Shown: positions 62,796 to 64,000 of the stretch, piece after piece
Position numbering within the stretch: the stretch's first letter is position 1
How the letters are laid out: every line of letters starts with the position of its first letter
Assembly (NCBI GenBank): GCA_946699065.1
Contig: CAMPDV010000024.1
Coordinates: 1,178,001-1,242,000 of the forward strand
Direction of reading: 5' to 3'
Source of the DNA: Loxodes magnus
Lineage: Eukaryota > Ciliophora > Karyorelictea > Loxodida > Loxodidae
DNA: 64,000 bases
The notes under the pieces: model-generated
Told to the model about the DNA's origin: nothing
Database searches by the model: none
Seen by the model: only the letters and a program-made list of their open reading frames with translations
Position numbers and translations under genes: made by a program

Positions 62796-64000
62796 TCAAA
62801 GAGGCACTCTAATGCTACTGCTTGTAACTTTGTTATCTCCTTTCTTAGCAGGTTCAATAATGTCTCCTGCTTTAGTTAAAATTTTCGGTTTTATATTTTT
62901 GTAAAATAGCTAAGATGTGTTCCAATCCTTTCCTAAAGGTTACTGATTTTTTATTTCATAATCTTTTGAAGATTTATAGGAATATGGTAAATCTCGAACC
63001 AAATATTTAGCTAATTTCTTATCTCTTTCTGTATTAAAAATAGTATTTATACTAGGAATTTTAACTACCTTTGATTATACTTTCCTATCACGTATTCCAA
63101 GTCCAGTTCATCTTCCCCATCCTTTTTTCTTGTTTAGTTTTTCCTCTTCGATTTACTTGGCTATATCCACTTCTTATTCCCATTCTTCTTAAATAGCATT
63201 ATTTTAGTTATCAGTAGCAAAAGCCTTTAATACGATTTCCTTTTATTTATCATTGACAATACTTTTTAATTCAGGGAGCTCTTTTATTTCAGCTTGGTCT
63301 TCTATCTCCAACGGCTGTTACTAGTTTTCTTAATTTTCTTTCTGTTTTTTATACTTTTTTCTAGGTCTTAAAGATAATTCAGCTTCTTCTTAATCTCCTT
63401 TCTTTTCTTATTTTTAATCTTTTTTATTTCCTTTCTGCATAAATTTTAAGCTTCTCAGTCGCTTAGATCCTAAATCTTCTTCTAAGTTTTCATTTTCTTA
63501 AGCGTCTTCTTCTGATTCTTCTGTCTCAGTTTGTCCTTCAACATAAAGCATCTTTTTCCTTAAATTCTCGTTTTTACTTAAATTTTTCAAAGTTTCAGGA
63601 TTCTTTTAAGCCTTTTTAAGTATTTTTTTGCTAAGTTAATCTCCTTTTCTATGTCTTAACGACATTCTCTCCTATATTCTTTCAAAATCCTATTCATCAG
63701 TTTTCATTAATTTTCTTTGATGTTTCCTGAATTTTTTAGACTTTATTTTAGATTTATGTTTGTTAATCTATTCTTGATAGAATGCACTTGCGCGCAACTT
63801 AGCAAGTTTTTCATATCTTTCTTTGATTTCCTAAGGAGTGAGTTCGAATTTATCTTCATTCTATTTTTCTTATTCAATAATACTCTGAACTTACTCTTCA
63901 AATTTATTTTAAGGCTTTGGATCATTCTGTAACATTTTGTCAAGAGTTAAATCAATATGCCCTTTTGTTAGATCAATCTGTTCTGCCTTTTTTTCCAAGT
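62796..64000 (-). CDS. UTP14: U3 snoRNA-associated protein UTP14, C-terminal part
   Basis: Enters from beyond the right edge and ends at UGA 62,798-62,796; 401 residues are visible. Blocks of UTP14: YEKLAKLRASAFYQEQINKH, KIKSKKFRKHQRK, a Glu/Lys-rich middle, GWGRWTGLGI (second Trp = UGA at 63,110-63,108), DKKLAKYLVRDLPYSYKS, PLGKDWNTSQLF, KPKILTKAGDIIEP. UTP14 is a small-subunit processome component that activates the DHR1/DHX37 helicase to release U3 snoRNA from pre-rRNA. The KIKSK(K/R)(F/Y)RK box and the C-terminal GWG(S/R)W domain make the assignment firm. The N-terminus is missing from the window. Confidence 0.96.

Noticed and set aside
1..64000. Bacterial, organellar or phage origin
   Set aside because: UTP14, UTP25, MYB, LINE and GT-AG introns are eukaryotic nuclear; no bacterial operon structure.
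1..64000. Ciliate telomeres (C4A4/C4A2), TBE transposons or scrambled gene segments with pointers
   Set aside because: No telomeric tracts or transposase motifs seen. Genes are contiguous in order; the only reordering is the local inverted duplication at 45-47 kb.

Overview
The window looks like an AT-rich ciliate nuclear genome with a reassigned code. Under the standard code almost no long reading frame survives. With UAA and UAG read as glutamine and internal UGA as tryptophan, many intact, recognisable eukaryotic genes appear. UGA falls on family-invariant tryptophans in WD40 repeats, R2R3-MYB, UTP25, UTP14 and the LINE reverse transcriptase. The same genes also seem to end at UGA, so UGA would be both sense and stop. 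This pattern is known from karyorelictid ciliates (Loxodes, Parduczia). A Loxodes-like karyorelictid is the best inference; a Condylostoma-like heterotroph, in which all three codons are ambiguous, is the alternative. No telomeric repeats, CRISPR arrays or tRNA genes were seen.

Left part (1-10 kb): retroelement territory. It holds a zinc-knuckle ORF1 relic (+), then a LINE ORF2 on the minus strand with apurinic endonuclease, reverse transcriptase and C-terminal zinc motif, then a coiled-coil ORF1-like frame. A dispersed 0.4-0.55 kb repeat follows, which recurs at 47.7 kb, and then an extremely AT-rich spacer.

10-26 kb: a three-exon gene for a RING / coiled-coil / pentapeptide / seven-blade WD40 protein (11.2-13.5 kb); a small RNase H2 subunit C-like gene (17.2-17.6 kb); and several decayed ORF1 copies, two of them bracketed by a ~0.6 kb direct duplication.

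26-41.7 kb: one giant minus-strand gene, read in a single frame for more than 15 kb. It encodes a signal peptide, about 4,200 residues of right-handed beta-helix repeats (including recent in-frame 951-bp and 2,529-bp higher-order duplications), a cysteine-rich juxtamembrane domain, a multi-pass membrane domain and a cytosolic tail. It is probably a cell-surface protein.

42-48 kb: a frame-broken gene with sperm-tail PG-rich repeats (ciliary microtubule protein family), followed by an inverted duplication in which one internal segment is flipped.

48.8-64 kb: mostly ordinary single-copy genes: an R2R3-MYB factor and a kelch protein (+), a GPR180/TMEM145-type seven-transmembrane protein (+), a coiled-coil protein (-), and, side by side on the minus strand, UTP25 and UTP14, both small-subunit processome factors. 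Introns seen are few and short (about 37-54 nt). Long AT-rich spacers separate the genes.
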